64,000 nt of DNA from Diadema setosum (GCA_033980235.1 CM067079.1:25310158-25374157), one strand, 5' to 3'; positions 29,249-43,300 are shown, counted from the stretch's first letter. Program-made: numbers and translations. Notes: generated from the letters alone by a model not told the origin.

Positions 29249-29488
29249 CTGTATACGCCAAATATTTTGTGAGGTTCTTATTTTCGCGAATTTTGAGAGT
29301 CAGGTGCTATTCGCGAAATTAAAGACACACGAAAATATTGACTCTGATCAAGCTATGAATGTGACATACGTGTATACATTTCTCCATTCGGTACAGGACT
29401 CCACGATCGTGAATTTAACCATTCACGAAATTGTTGGGCAGTTTCGATTCGCGAAAATTTAGACTCGCTAAATATATGGCGTATACAG
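29249..29488. mobile_element. 240-bp TA-flanked MITE (CTGTATACGCCAAATA ends)
   Basis: CTGTATACGCCAAATATTTT on the left, AAATATATGGCGTATACAG on the right, TA on both sides. The interior has repeated TTCGCGAA segments. Confidence 0.83.
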
Positions 29489-29768
29489 TACATCTAGTCA
29501 GCTGCCTCACTAAAACGGGGAAAACTGTATTACAATTGACAGCAATATAATAAGTACATATCGATTCCATGGCAAGTTTGTGTTTTTGAACAGGTGGGAC
29601 AGTCCAGAATCGGCAAACAGCTTTGGGAAGAAAATATAAATTGTGACAAAGATTAAGTGTCTGGGAACTTTGCAGCAGCATCTTGGCCAAAATATACATT
29701 TCTTGTAATACTCCTTGATATATCTTGTTACCTTTGACAGTACTGCTTGCGATGGCATATCAAGAATT

Positions 29769-30085
29769 ATATAACGCCTGAAGAGATCCTTGTCATTTGA
29801 TTGGTCGTTGACATTGATCATTCGTCCAATTTTATTATGACGTCATCATCCGTGCAATTTTGGATCCAGACGATTTGCTCCATTGCACGCTCACTGAGAG
29901 CCCAGCACACTACGCGTATACGCTTGCGTTTTGCAGTGTATGTACTCATATGCGACAGCGCGCTATATAGGCCTACCTAGCGTAAAGCGCTCAGTGAGCA
30001 CTCTCGCGATCTCGCGATCTCAGATTCTCTCTTGTTTCTAAATTAATAAAACATGAAAGGACAAGGATCTCTTTTAGGCGTTATA
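29769..30085. mobile_element. ~317-bp inverted-repeat element (ATAACGCCTGAAGAGATCC ends)
   Basis: ATATAACGCCTGAAGAGATC on the left, GATCTCTTTTAGGCGTTATA on the right. The interior has CG-rich half-palindromes, including two adjacent CTCGCGAT units near 30002-30017. Confidence 0.8.
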
Positions 30086-30089
30086 TAAA

Positions 30090-30240
30090 ACAAATAATAA
30101 ATGTTTTTCATTCGTGCAATGGACAGAATATTTCATTCGGTGAAAGATGAAATGTGTGATCCATTCAATGGATGGATCACACATTTCATCTTTCACCTCA
30201 TGAATTCTGTCCATTGCACTCATAAACATTCATTATTTGT
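30090..30240. repeat. Long near-perfect hairpin, ~75-nt arms
   Basis: ACAAATAATAAATG...CAATGGACAGAAT...GAAAGATGAAATGTGTGATC on the left matches its inverse on the right with few mismatches; the centre is near 30165 at CATTCAATGGATGG. It abuts the element ending at 30085. It could be a miniature element with almost no loop. Confidence 0.85.
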
Positions 30241-30594
30241 ATAATAGTCTACCTCTAATACTACACACATTACAGGGAGTCACTGTAGAGGTACATGCCT
30301 TGCACACATTTCATTTCCTTTTGTCCTTTTTCTTTGTACAGGAAATATCAGATCAACAAAGATAAAATGCAACCATACTTGTGAAAGATTGACAAGTGCA
30401 AAAATGTATCAGCAGTCACAGTTATATTGCTTCAATTAATTCAGCATTCTTGCATATTACTGTTTTGAGTACATATATGTGACTTGTAACTAGTGAAGTT
30501 ATAATGTGTGAATTCTTATCACATTTTCTTCTTATTTTAAATTCTTCTTTCATTTTTACTAGGTACTACTGAAATTCCTTTCCATTTATTTCAC

Positions 30595-30600
30595 CTGCTG
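30595..30600 (-). terminator. Candidate PPP2R3 polyadenylation signal
   Basis: AATAAA on the minus strand 604 nt past the PPP2R3 stop codon. One of several possible sites; chosen on distance only. Confidence 0.3.
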
Positions 30601-31203
30601 AAATTTATCTGGACTTGGCAAATCATGAATTACTGATCCATTCACATCACAAACAATGTAATGCTACATCCCTTGGTATCAAGTGTAATTTGCATGTAAA
30701 ATTTGTGTCAAATGTTTCTGACAATTTATCTCATGTGCAAAGAACACGACTTCAAAATTAGCAAAAGAATCCCTTTGAGGATTTACTAGTGCTCATTTCA
30801 ATAAATAATGCCAAGATTCCTTTTTGCTATCGATTATGATTTTTGAAAGAATTCTGGCATCATTTAATGACTGATACATATGACTACAAAGAAAAAAAAA
30901 TTCACAGGCATGCACAGATCAAAAAATAATCCATCTGCACTCAGTCAAAATAATGATATAAAAGACTTACTGGACATAATGACTTACACTCATTGTAACA
31001 ATTACCATAGCAACAGCTCATACCCAGGATAATTTGTTGTTGCCATGGTAATTGCAATGACCATAGTAAATAATCTCCACATTTACCAAATGGGACATTC
31101 ATGTTCTGTCACTGTTTGCTTGCTAGATAGAATTTATGCTCCTTTGGAAGCAGCTAAACTGTGCCAGGGGACACCGCCACCATCCAGGGGGGCGTGACTA
31201 TCG

Positions 31204-31351
31204 TCATGACGACTTGTTTCCCGAGCCGTCCTGATTGTCGTCCACCCACTTGTTCCGCTGGGGATCGGATCCGGGCTCCGAGATGGTCGCCTTCTGCCGC
31301 AGGTCGATGGTGATGATGTCGTCATCGGATTCAAAATCGTCTGCATAGTCC
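31204..31351 (-). CDS. PPP2R3A: PPP2R3 terminal coding exon k
   Basis: One base, 48 codons ([20 protein letters not shown] to DGSGNKSS), TGA. Acceptor TTCCACAG. An acidic, poorly conserved C-terminal tail, as in the family. Confidence 0.88.
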
Positions 31352-34300
31352 CTGTGGAATGACGGATTGGAGGAAAGGGGGGGGGGGGAGATTGTTGTAG
31401 GAAGAAATGTGAAAACAAATCCCATAGTTTGAATATTATTCTGATGAGTGCACATGAATGATATTTTTCACTAGTGGTCTAAATTGAGTTGACAAACAGA
31501 ACATGAATAACTGAAGAAAAGAAAGACAGATATTACTCATCCTGTCCTATACCCGAATGGATTATGCCCCTCCTACCATCAGATCCTGACTCCCCTTCTG
31601 CCCCTCTTACCTAACAGCCTACTCTCAGTCCTCCTGTCCAATGATCACAACTTACCCATCCTATCCTTGGACCAACACTTAATCCCTTCTCCCAAGACTT
31701 CTAATCTAAAAATCCCCCTTCCTACCCCAACACCAAGTCCCATCCCTCCCAATCCTAAATCTAGGGTCCCCTTTCCTATCCCATCACCAAGACTCATCCC
31801 TCCCATTCGTAACTCGAAAGTCTCCCTTCTTACCCCAACTTACACCAAGACTCACCCTCCCACCCTTACGATCAAGAATCTCCTTTCCCACCCCCACACC
31901 AAGTCTTACTTCTCCCATCCCTAAATCCAGAGTCCCCCTTTAATCCCCCACATCTAGACTCACCCCTTCACAGACAGTCCCCCTTTCCTATCCCCAGACC
32001 AAGAATCCCCCCTTGCTACCAAACTACCAGCCTGGGCCCTCTTACCCCTACACCCAGACTTGCCAACAACCAAGACTTACCCCTCTTCCCCTTGCACAGA
32101 CTGCGCCTGGGTATCCTGACCCCCTTCCTCTGCCACCAGCAGCTCGTACTCATCGGCCGCATACTTCTCCCAGTCCGTTGGCTCCGGCACATCACTGTCA
32201 TAATCCTGTTCGGGGTAGGACATATAGAAGCAAAGATAAGTCTACATCAATGCTGCCTGGAACATGTTTAAAGATTTGCCTTCTGTCGAGTGATGGATAC
32301 ATGTACATCCTCACAAAATATGCACTCTGTGTGTTCCATGTGATCTACTCACACTAAGCACTCTGATATACAAACAAACTAAACTACGGTTGCCTCTACA
32401 TTATTGTAAATTGTAGCTTTTCCAAGTATTGTACCCTTATTTGCAACATTTAAAGATACTGGTCTATTATAAAGGTAGGCAATGAAGACCTTTCTTCACA
32501 ATAATAAAGCCGAAAACTTCTTCATCATAGAGGGGGAAACAATACTATAGATTTTCATTGAATTTATTCTGACCCCCAAAATACCAACCTTTATTCTCGG
32601 TACAAAAGTGGAGCATATTCTTGAGTGATACGGGGTTTAGTTGTTTTGTTTTGTTTTAAAATCTGAAAAGTATTATTGTAGGATTTCAAACATAATGTGA
32701 GGAGACTTTATTCTTCGCCCATGCAAAATTTGATGACATTTGCAAAAGGGAAGTATGACTTTTAAGACTTATTCATTCTGCATTTTTTCCTGCCACTTCT
32801 CCTTGCAAAGCATCATGGAACCAATCTGAGCAAGACTAGTATGCAAACTAGAAAAGCACTCTGAGAGCACAGACCTCCGCCGAGCAGGTTTTTTCACCAC
32901 TGATCTTGTCCTTCCACACAGATCAGTGATTTCCACTCATACAATGTCATGCATGCTGAAAATAGCCCACTTTCCCAATATAGAAGCATTTTGATACATC
33001 ATCAACTATCAGCTGCATGGTGCCTCCTCCTCGCCCTAGCAGAAATTTGAGTACACACTTTAGTGCATGCATGCAAACCTCAAATGCGCGCAGCTTGAAC
33101 TCCCAAGTTCATTGACCATACCTGCCAAAATATCAAAAATTCTCTATAAAATCCATAAAAATTCTCGGATCACTACCAAAATCTAATCATCTCTTACTTG
33201 TATCATTCTCAACCTTTCCTGTAAGTTTTATCCAAATCCGTTCCCTACTTTTTGAGTTATTTTGCATATGGGCAAACAAACAAAGAAACAAAACAAATGC
33301 TGCAGAAAACATAACCTCCTCTCTTGGTAGAGGTAAATATATCATTGTTAGTCTGCAGTGCTACTTTAGTGAACATGACATGGACAATGCCGTAAACCCT
33401 GACAGGCACAATGGCTAATTAATAAGGAACTCCTCCATCAGCGCTTCCCGACTCACTCGGTTGGTGGCAAATGGGTCCCTCTGCTCGTGCTCAAGGAACT
33501 TCTCCAGGTTGAAGAGGGTGTCAAAGAAGATGTAGGCCAGCTTACAGTTCTTCAGGTCGTGCAGGGTGATGTAATCGGGATGCCTGGGCTTGACAAGGTC
33601 CAGCAGCTGCACGGGGCAATGTCAATGTTATGATTCAAATTTGGCAAACTGCTATGATGAAATTCTAAAAGTGGATTATCTCTAAACTTGTTAATCTCAC
33701 TTCGGTAGTACAAAGTTGGTCTTCTGAATACGTATAAAGTAACAAGGTGATGATGTCACAGTCTTTTTTTATAGCTTGGGTTGGGACAAGGTGTGGACAA
33801 GGTGTGGACATGTTTAGGAACAATAGTGTTCATGGATATTTTGACCAGGTGAGATTGTTTAAAGCCAGCTTCCATGGCGAAGAATAGCTATGACATTACA
33901 CTTTGATACTCTAATACTTCCAATTTTATCTCTTGCAAGAGCAAATCAAACTGCAGGCAAATTGTTCTCTCGCTGGCTAGGGGGACATACATCAGCTTTC
34001 TTGTGATTTTTTCAAGTCATGATCGTCTTCTGTAGGAAATGGAAGCAACAATGTAGAAGACTTCCCGAAGACCCAAGATACAACAATTTGACCACTTATA
34101 CTTTGAAAACTCCAAGTGGAATACAAAAAGAAAGAAAATATAGTGCTCAGAGGGCTCCTCTTCTAACCCCTCAAAAATTACAAAAATATTCATATTTCAT
34201 GCTCATCACTGACATAGGTTAAAGTTAACTCTACATGGAAGATGCAGCTTTGGTCTTTACTGTCACCCTATAAAATGCCTGATATGGCAAGACTACAAGC

Positions 34301-37300
34301 AGTGGAAGCATCCACCACCTATATCCACTCAACTTGCTTTAGTCATTTTCTTATTATTGACTAAGAATCCTTGGCAGTTTTCATACAAAAAACTGCCACC
34401 AATTCATAGTCGATGACTTAAACAGTGACTAAAGCAAGACGAATGGATATAGGCCGGGAATGCTTCCACTGCTTGTAGTAAGATGTTTTAGCGCACATGT
34501 AACAAAGACAATATGTGACCCGCTGCAACAAAATGATCCTAAAGTCGGGTGAGGTCGATTATTTGAAAATTGCATGACAAAATTCCCTAATCTTTCTGCT
34601 TTAAATTGATATATAACACATCTTATGAAAATAATCGGCTGCGGAGATATCGATGTTTAAAAGAGAGCATGTCGAGACGTATGGGAAATCACTGTTTCGA
34701 GAAAAGCGCCCTAAAAGTTTTCCTTGCGACGCAATGGCGATCAAGGGACACGCTAGTCAATTTTCACCTCCGGACAATAGAAGGTAAACCCTAGCAACCC
34801 CCGAAATGCTCATTCAAGCACAGCGACGGCGGTCTCCTCACCGACCAATCAGTGACCAGGATGCCAGGAGAAGCGGCTGGGCATAGCGCACCCCGCCCGC
34901 ACGCACCAGTCGACTTGGCAGTGTGCGAGCTTCACGCTTCGGTTAGCGGCAAGCAGCAAACTGACCAATGAGATCACTCCGGTCGTTGTTAGGGGCGGAG
35001 CCTATCTGTGGCGCTCAATCCAAATTTTCGAACCGGTTTCTGCTTGGTTGAAACGCTAAAAACATGGCCCAGAAAAACGCTATTTTTTGGTCTTTCCTTT
35101 CATCATTTTGCTTCAAAATTTCGACAGATGATAGAAGACATGTCAGACTCCAATAATATGTCAAAATCAGAAAATCGTAAGTTTTGACCAATTAAGATGC
35201 TCCGACTTCAAACTCGATTTTCACGGCTTTGACCGTGCGCGACTTTAGGACCTTTTTGTTGTAGCGGGTCACATATAGCTGCATCCTTGCCTAGATTATA
35301 GGCTACATCTGCCACAAACCTGACAGGCTGACACAAGCAATCTTCAAACTGCCATCGATTCATAGTCGATGATAAGAAAACAATGACTGAAGCAAGATGA
35401 GTAGATATAAGCGGTGGATGCTTCCACTGCTCGAGTCTGCTGCATCAGGGGCCCGTCTTATAAAGAATTGTGATTTATTCAAATCAATCACAACTTTACG
35501 ATTGAATGCAAATTCATCTTATAAAAAAGTTATGACTGAATTAAGATGGAGAACTGCAATCAATCAATCACAGGTTGCGATTGATTGCAGCTTTCAAGAG
35601 ATTTGTTACAGATTGATTTCTATCACAAGTTTTATAAGACAGGGCCCAGATATTTAGCGCACATGTAACAGTAAAGACAATACAGCTGTAGCTGCATCCT
35701 CCACCTGGATCATAGGCTACATAAACCACAAACCTGACACAAGCAATCTTCAAACGGCAGCGTCTCGATCCCCAGACTCTCCATCTTGTTCAGCTGCTCC
35801 TCGTAGAAGAACTCCAGCTCAAACATGGAGAGGTAGCCGTCCCCGTCGATGTCGAGGCAACGGAACCAGTACTCGATGCTGGTGGTTGGATAGACAGAGC
35901 GAGAGACAGATGGAAGAATGAACAAGTGATGGAGAGAGAGAGGAGGACAAATTGAAGACAGCACAGCGGAAAGATTAGAGTTGAAGAAAGCTGAGCTTCA
36001 TCGTTCCACATTCTGCATAATTAACCCGTTGAGGACAAGTCCCGAGTAATCTCGGGCAAGTGGCTATGGGAAATGCGTGTTGCAGGATAATTAGTCTGTT
36101 CTCAGCGGGTTAAAGAGCACCTGATTTGCCTCTTTCAGAAAGCTGGGGTAATAATATCACCCTTAACATACATCAGTAGCAAGTTAAGGGAATGTGCACT
36201 TTTTTCAAAAAATGAAATTTTGCGGAATTTTGTTTTGTTTGAATTTTATGTTTTCCTTAAATCATTCTATGCGTGTGACACCATAAACTGTAGTTAAAGT
36301 AGTCTTCTCATCCAGCAGTGACTGCACAGAAACTTCAAAATTCGTAACTTTTGAACGTATTGTCCAATTTCCCTCAAACTTTCACTCATGTGTTCTAGTA
36401 ATATTGCAGCATTTACTCAAACCACATGTATCTTAAGGGATCGTATAGTTTTGGCTGAGACCTAACTTGAGGTTTCAAACATTTTTGGTGAGATAATGAA
36501 AAACCTTTTATGAAATATGAAAGAGCATGTAATTCCAAGAGGAATTCAATGTTTATTTGATGAAAATTGGTTTTGAAATGGCTGAGATATATCCAAAAAA
36601 AGAGCAATCCTAATATAAGGTGGGACCCACCTTTTATTAGGATTGCTACGTTTTACTTTGTTTTTACTTTGTTTACTTTGTCTCAGCCAATTCAAAAACT
36701 GTTTTCATCAAATAAACTTTGAATTCCTTTTAGAATGGTGTGCTCTGTATTGTTTCAGAAGTGGTTTCATGGTATCTTGCAAAAATTTAAAAGCCCAATC
36801 CTAATCCTTTGTTTAAGGTGAATGTGTCTTTTAATGGGTACATTAAAGGGGTCCAACAGAAGACTCTAATTTCAGACTGAAGTGGTTACCTGGTGGGCTG
36901 TTTCTTGTCTTCCTCAGACAGAAGAAACCAGACAAACTCGTAGTAACTCATCCTGCCTTCTCTCACTGATGCAGAGCTGCCATTGGTGGAGAGGAAAATG
37001 AATGATTACAGCACAGTACAGAACCACGGACATTAGAGAGCAACTTATGTTTAGGTTCACTTGAATACATACACTCTTACATACATACATACATAATAAT
37101 ACACATACATTGTGCATACAAATTTACATACATACACCCATACATACTTATGTACATGCACACAATTGCATACTTACACACATACTTACATACACACATA
37201 TGCACATACATACTTACATACATATTTTTTTTTTCATATTTGTGTACATATCAACAAAGAGACATTGGCAATGAATAATTATTGCTAGGTCAGGAAAGCC

Positions 37301-40300
37301 TTAGGGGAAACTTCGGGAATCACTTTGGATTGACATTCATGAAGGAAATGCATTAGAAATTTGGAATCAGTGAGAGGGATATCCAGAGACATGAATTGCA
37401 ACAAGAAATAACAAGGGAGAGAAATGAAAGAGACATGAATTGCCACAAGAAATGACAGGCTTTCATGAACTTGACACAAACTCTAATGATTTTGTCCTGG
37501 GCAGTAGAATAGCATGTCAAGAGGGGAGGGGAGAGGATGGGATGGGAGGGAAGAGGATGGGAGGGGAGGAGAGGGGAGGGGGGAGAGGGGAGAAGGAAAG
37601 GTGGAGGGAAGGGGGGGGGGGGGGGAGAGGGATGAGGTTCGTCATTGTTTGAAAATATGGAACCTACCTTAGCACCGTCCCAGGAGAGAAGATTCTATCA
37701 ATCATTCTTGATGACAGGGCTGCACGGAAGGAAAAAGGGTAGAAAATAATTTCAAACAACCATAACACTGATAACACAAATCAGGTCGATCTCCTTGTGA
37801 TATTTTTATCAAAGTACTATCAACACACCAAAAACAGCACGAAGGTTTCTCATTGTAAAAAATCCTTTTTCCCATTGCCAACATTTGTTTTCCTTGTATC
37901 ACTTTCCCCCTGTTCAGATGCAAGCCAGTTTATACCAAAACTCAATAAAGAAACGACGTTTAAAGAATCATCGTTTAGCCAAACCATTCAGATGCTAATC
38001 TCGACCATTCTGGAAAACATTGCACAGATGTGCAGTTTCCCACTGCGCATGCTGTTATCGTCATGAGTGACAGCTGTGGGGCACCTTTCGTGCACACTCT
38101 CATTAAGCCCTGCCCAGTTATACCGTTCTATGGTAGCCACACATTCAAATACACAATGGACACGATGGAATGCTGATTCGTTATCGAGTTCTAGTTCAAA
38201 ACGATGCTCTGACCATTGTTTCGTTATACATTCGTTTTGTTATACGTTGTTTCGTTAGTCAGGGTTCAGACGTATAAATTTATTGTACAGCTATACCGTT
38301 TTAGCATTAATTTTTTTGCATCTGAACACCCTATTTATGTTATCCTCTCAAAACTTGCAAAGAAGTACTGCATCCACCTAAAAAAAAAAACGAAGTTAAA
38401 GTTACTGAATGTATCTGTTTCCCCCTCAGTTTTTTCCTTTTGTTGTAATACTGAGATTGCATTTTCTCTCTATGAGCACAATTTGCACCTCAATATGACT
38501 TTGTGGTTTCCTTGCACTACATATCCACATTACTCAAGTACAACAAACTCTCATGTGACACACTGCAAATTAATTATTTGGTGTGAAGAAGAGAGAGTAC
38601 ACATGATACCAAGGCAAAACCCTTATATTTCAAAAAGTGTTCCAGCAGGACAGAGCTACCAGCTACTTCAAAAACCAAATAACAACAAAATCAGAACTTA
38701 ATTTCTTCTCCAGGTTGGTCTTATCATTGTACCAATTTTTGCATTCACTTAATTACCTCCACCAAGGAAGGAGGTCATTTGTTTTCATCGGCCTTAGTTT
38801 GTTTGTTTGTCTGTGTGCAAAATAACTCAAAGAGTTGTGGATGGATTTGTATGAAACTTAGCAGAAAAAGTTGATAATGACACAAGGAACAGATGATTAA
38901 ATTTTGGTTGTGATCTGGGAATTTTCATTAATTTTTCAAGTTTAAAAAAAAAAATCTTTTGACAGATAGGATTAATGAACTTGGGAGTTCAAGCTGCGTG
39001 TATTCGAGGTTTGCATGTACGTGCACCACAGCGCAAGCTCTGCTCTCTGACACAGCACAGCTGGAAAATTATGACATAAACAAACATTGGGAAATTGGGC
39101 AATTTTCATCATAAATGTGTGAGTGGAAATGAGCTGCTTCGCGGAAGCCTGTGCTACCTGAGTGCTTTTCTAGTTCTTCGTGCATTTATCACTTGTTAAA
39201 CACCTGTCTGCCTCCCTAGTTGCTAAACAAGATAAAAAAAAAAAAACACCACGCCAAATATGATGTAAACCAACACAAACTAAACCAATTCATTCATAAG
39301 TATAGAGGCAAAAAATAAATCAACAAATAAATCCAACTAAACCAAAATGTACCAGGTACTGGCCAACATGCAAATATTAAGAAATGGATTCTGGCTCATC
39401 TCGGGCCAACTGACCGTGGTCCTGGTGTCTGGCCAAGTCCCTCTTGTCGATGTAGAGGTCATGGTCAGTGTCCAGCTCCCAGAACTTGCAGTAGATGACG
39501 TAGAAGTGTTCGTAGGAGAAGAAATCTGTTATCTGGTTGATGTCATCCTCCTCCTCCAGAAGTGCAATGACCTTTGAGCAGAGGTGAGGGGGCAGAAAGG
39601 GAGAGGGGGAGAGATGGATAGAGAGGGAGAGAGATAGATAGAGATAGATAGAGGAAGAGATACATAGATATAGATAGATAGATAGATAGATATAGAGAGA
39701 TAGATAGAGATAGAGAGAGAGATAAATAGAAAGAAACATATAAGTAGAGAGAAATAGATATATAGAGAGAAATAGATATATAGATAGAGACAGATAGATT
39801 GAGAGAGACAGACAGACAGACAGAGAGGAAGAGAGAGGGAGAAAGAGAAATGAAATTGCTGAGCCGGCAGGAAACATTTGTCGCTCACAGCTTTCCTAAA
39901 CAAACATGCTCGACAAAGTTACAAAAGTACACTTTTCTGAAAAAGAAAATGCATTTGCCATGACCATTTGCCCATGGCCTAAAGGTCAATATCGCAACAG
40001 ATTTTGAAATCATCACACTTGACGGACATTAAAACCAAATACAGATATCTTAATGTGGGGTCTCTGTTGCATTTTGCGTTTTTTTTTAAAGATCTCGAAT
40101 TATAGAAGTTAAGTCATATTCACACGTTTTAGAATTTGACCTGAAACCATCAAAAGATTTAAGCTCGACAGAGCAGCTTGACATTTCCGTGACAACACAT
40201 TTAGGTTTAATATAAGTGACAATAATCCAAGGGAAAACGCTAATTCAAAAGGCTGATTGAACAACGAACGCTACTGTATCAAAAAGGAGACACATAAATG

Positions 40301-43300
40301 TGTGATACGGCATAAAGGAAATGGTGTACACAACTTACTTTATCATAGTCTTGATGAACCCCCCTCCCCCCCCCCCAAAAAAAAAAAAAAAATACTTACT
40401 TGAGTGGACTCCTCTCTCAATGCCTTCAATTATACTACTAGAAAAATGATTTTTTTATAATTATTATCATTGATTACAGAGGATTTTCACAAATAAACAG
40501 GTTTAAAAAACCTTTAACTTATATCTCCGAACACACTACTTTAATTGTTCTTTTTTTCTTTACTTATAGGAAAGGATATTTTTCCCGCTTATTCTGCCAG
40601 TCATCAAGAACAGGTTATGTAACAAAAACTGTTCTGCATTCTGCTTCTTAACACTAAACAATGCACTTTTCTCCTCCAGATATTAATCTTTTTATGTAAC
40701 TCTTTAACTAGTAGAAGATGACAAAGGTAAATCATGGTTTAGTTTATAATTACTTAGATGCTCCCCCATCCTATCCTGCTTGCAAAGTTTGCCGTGAACT
40801 CTGAAATTTGGTTGAACCGCTACTGAAAGTTCATCCCCACTTCAAATTCATTCACCCCCCCCCCCAACTGCAATATATGGAGGGGGTTTTTTTCACCTTG
40901 TTTGTAAACTCATTCTCTCACCAGATCATACCAAAAAAAAAAAAAAAAAAATGCAATCTACGCCCACAGTCCATGCTTATCTCCAAACGATGGTTAACTA
41001 CCAAAACAGGATCCACACACATATCACAACACAACTTGTTTCCTTCTTTTTCTCTTTTGCACTTTTTATCTTTTTTTTTTCATTTCGGCGGAAGAAACAT
41101 TTTGAAGAAGAGACGATGTCTTGTTCTCGCCCAGCGGCACTGCCAAATTTACAGTGCGGGTTACCCAAATAAAAGCTGCATGACTGGCGTATAATGTACC
41201 TATGTTTGCTGGTCATTAAACCACATCGCTACAAGGCGACTGGTACGGAACCTTCCAGGATACAGGGACGTAATTGTCAGTGCCTGGTGACCCCGTTTGA
41301 CCCCTCAAAAATCGCATCAGGACATCCATCGATGAAAGGTGTCGGTGAACTTGACAGAGACTTGTCTGCTTTTTCTTTCTACAATGTAATTTTTTTCCCA
41401 TTGACCCAGTGACTTTTCATCAAACTGAAGATTTGAAAGTATTAGACAAATTTCCAGATTTACACAGATGTATCTATTAAGTGATAAGCCATGCCACCTT
41501 TATACTGACTTCAATAACTGTAATATTCCATAGATCATATTCAAACAACTAAGATGTCAAAAGCTTCAAGAAAATGGAACATGCTGAGGGATGATTCATT
41601 CTAAAGCCTTCACATGCTTTCAAGAATACTGTTTTGTTTGTCTCCATAAATGCAAATAAGATGAGATGATATTTCATTTCAGAATTTTCCTGGTGGCTTG
41701 TAAATGAGAGTACGATAAATTGAACGTTTCTTGTTAACAACTGCAACGCTAACCCCCCATAAAGTCACCATTGTATCATTGCTTATTAAACTTCTACAGT
41801 AATGTCATACTAATATCACTTCATCCAATTTACACAACTTACTTTTTTATTTTATGTTTGAATCTAATGAAATTCCTAGCATTCTATTCTATCAGTCTAC
41901 TTGATTTCTAAAAGTCAGCAAGAAGTAGATTTTCATGTCAATCATTGAAAGCCTGCATATCAACTATTGGTTGACTATGCCAGATGGGCATATGGGATTG
42001 GTAGCAACATTCAAGATAAATCTCTTCAGTGAATTACACCTCCCAGAAGCAGAAGAAGGTGAATTTTGTGATATTTCACATTCAATCTTGTCAGCAACGT
42101 GGTACCACTGATACAACACAAAATTCACACCAAACTGACACACAAAGTCAGGATAATGAAAGTTTTCAAATTGAACTGAACATCCGAAGATCCCTATGTG
42201 TGATACCACATACAACCATCCCATTCCTTGAATTTTAATATGATTTTTCATAAAAGTTTACAGCTGTACAGGTAGAGGAGACAACAGTGACAACTGTATT
42301 GAAAACTAACTTTGCATGAAAATTTCATTTAAAACAAAAATGAAAATAAGTAATCTGGCCGACTTACAAAATGAGAAAGGCAAACATTAACAATGTACAG
42401 ACAATAACTTTGCAATAAGTGACCAATTCCAAATCAGAGTAAAATGTTTGATATGAAGTTTAATAATAAATCATGACTTAAAGGTAAATTATGATTTAGA
42501 ATGTAATCTACTGCACAAAGTGAAAAAATAAAAACTGTCTATCTATCTATTTACTCAATGAATGACCACTGTGTGAAAATTTTGAGCAAAATGAAAAAAC
42601 AAAACAAAGCAAAACTGCAGTTTAAACTTGGTATATACATGCATACAACCTAATAGTCTACAGAACAACACAAGTCATGCACATACAGAGAAACTGGATT
42701 TCACACTTGAACAAACCTGCTCATAGAGCTCACAGATAGGCTTGCACTTTGACACATATCTGCCTCTAACAGACAACTAGTTATGCCTCAAATACAGATG
42801 AGACTTTTTGCAGCTCACTGCAGATCACAATTTTGTTTTCTTTTTCAAACTGGCCCCATCGAGCAGACTTTAATCTATTCTTGACAAGGTCACTTTCAAC
42901 TCACCGAAAGTAGATTGCTCCTCCGAAGCTCGGGCAGGGTTATCCTCCCAGACCAAGACCTGTTCACTGTGTAGAATATTCTGGAAACAACCTTTAATAG
43001 GAATGAGAGAAGACATTTGAAGAAGACAGTTGAAGACATTTGAACAAGAGCAAACAAATACTAAGAATTACATTTGAGACTAGTAGCAAAGAATATAATG
43101 CAATCAAAATTCTGTACTTGAAAAGTCTAATAAATCTTTTCTTTGGGGAAATTACACAGTTTGTCTCACATTTCATCTGTTGAAATATTGTTCAGGTGTA
43201 AAGACCCTGAACTGACTGACATAGGTAATCTTAGAACAATCTGAAGTATAATACTGTAAAAGTGGATATTTTCGCGAGACTAATTTTTCGCGCTTGGCCG

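Larger units (their letters stand above)
15080..31203. other. MSL2-PPP2R3 convergent intergenic region, no gene supported
   Basis: Sixteen kilobases of AT-rich DNA between the 3' ends of two convergent genes. ORFs are short, unrecognised and often run through element ends or homopolymers. What can be supported is a series of miniature inverted-repeat elements and duplications listed separately. It must also hold the PPP2R3 3' UTR; a reverse-strand AATAAA lies at 30595-30600. Confidence 0.7.
34297..35730. mobile_element. Cluster of related short elements with later insertions
   Basis: TGGAAGCATCCACC / GGTGGATGCTTCCACTG units occur at about 34308, 34455 (inverse) and 35415, and GCGCACATGTAAC at 34492 and 35657. 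Two other elements (34514-35273 and 35448-35647) are embedded, which separates once-adjacent parts. Confidence 0.62.

Noticed and set aside
18695..36607. Two minus-strand ORFs (18695-18883, 36413-36607) sharing about 30 similar residues
   Set aside because: Both lie in copies of the same palindromic element; the similarity is of the DNA repeat, not a gene family.
42905..42980. Alternative acceptor TTTCCAG for PPP2R3 exon d
   Set aside because: It would drop residues VVS and leave the junction with phase-0 exon c out of frame; the AG 11 bases earlier gives [11 protein letters not shown], matching the family.
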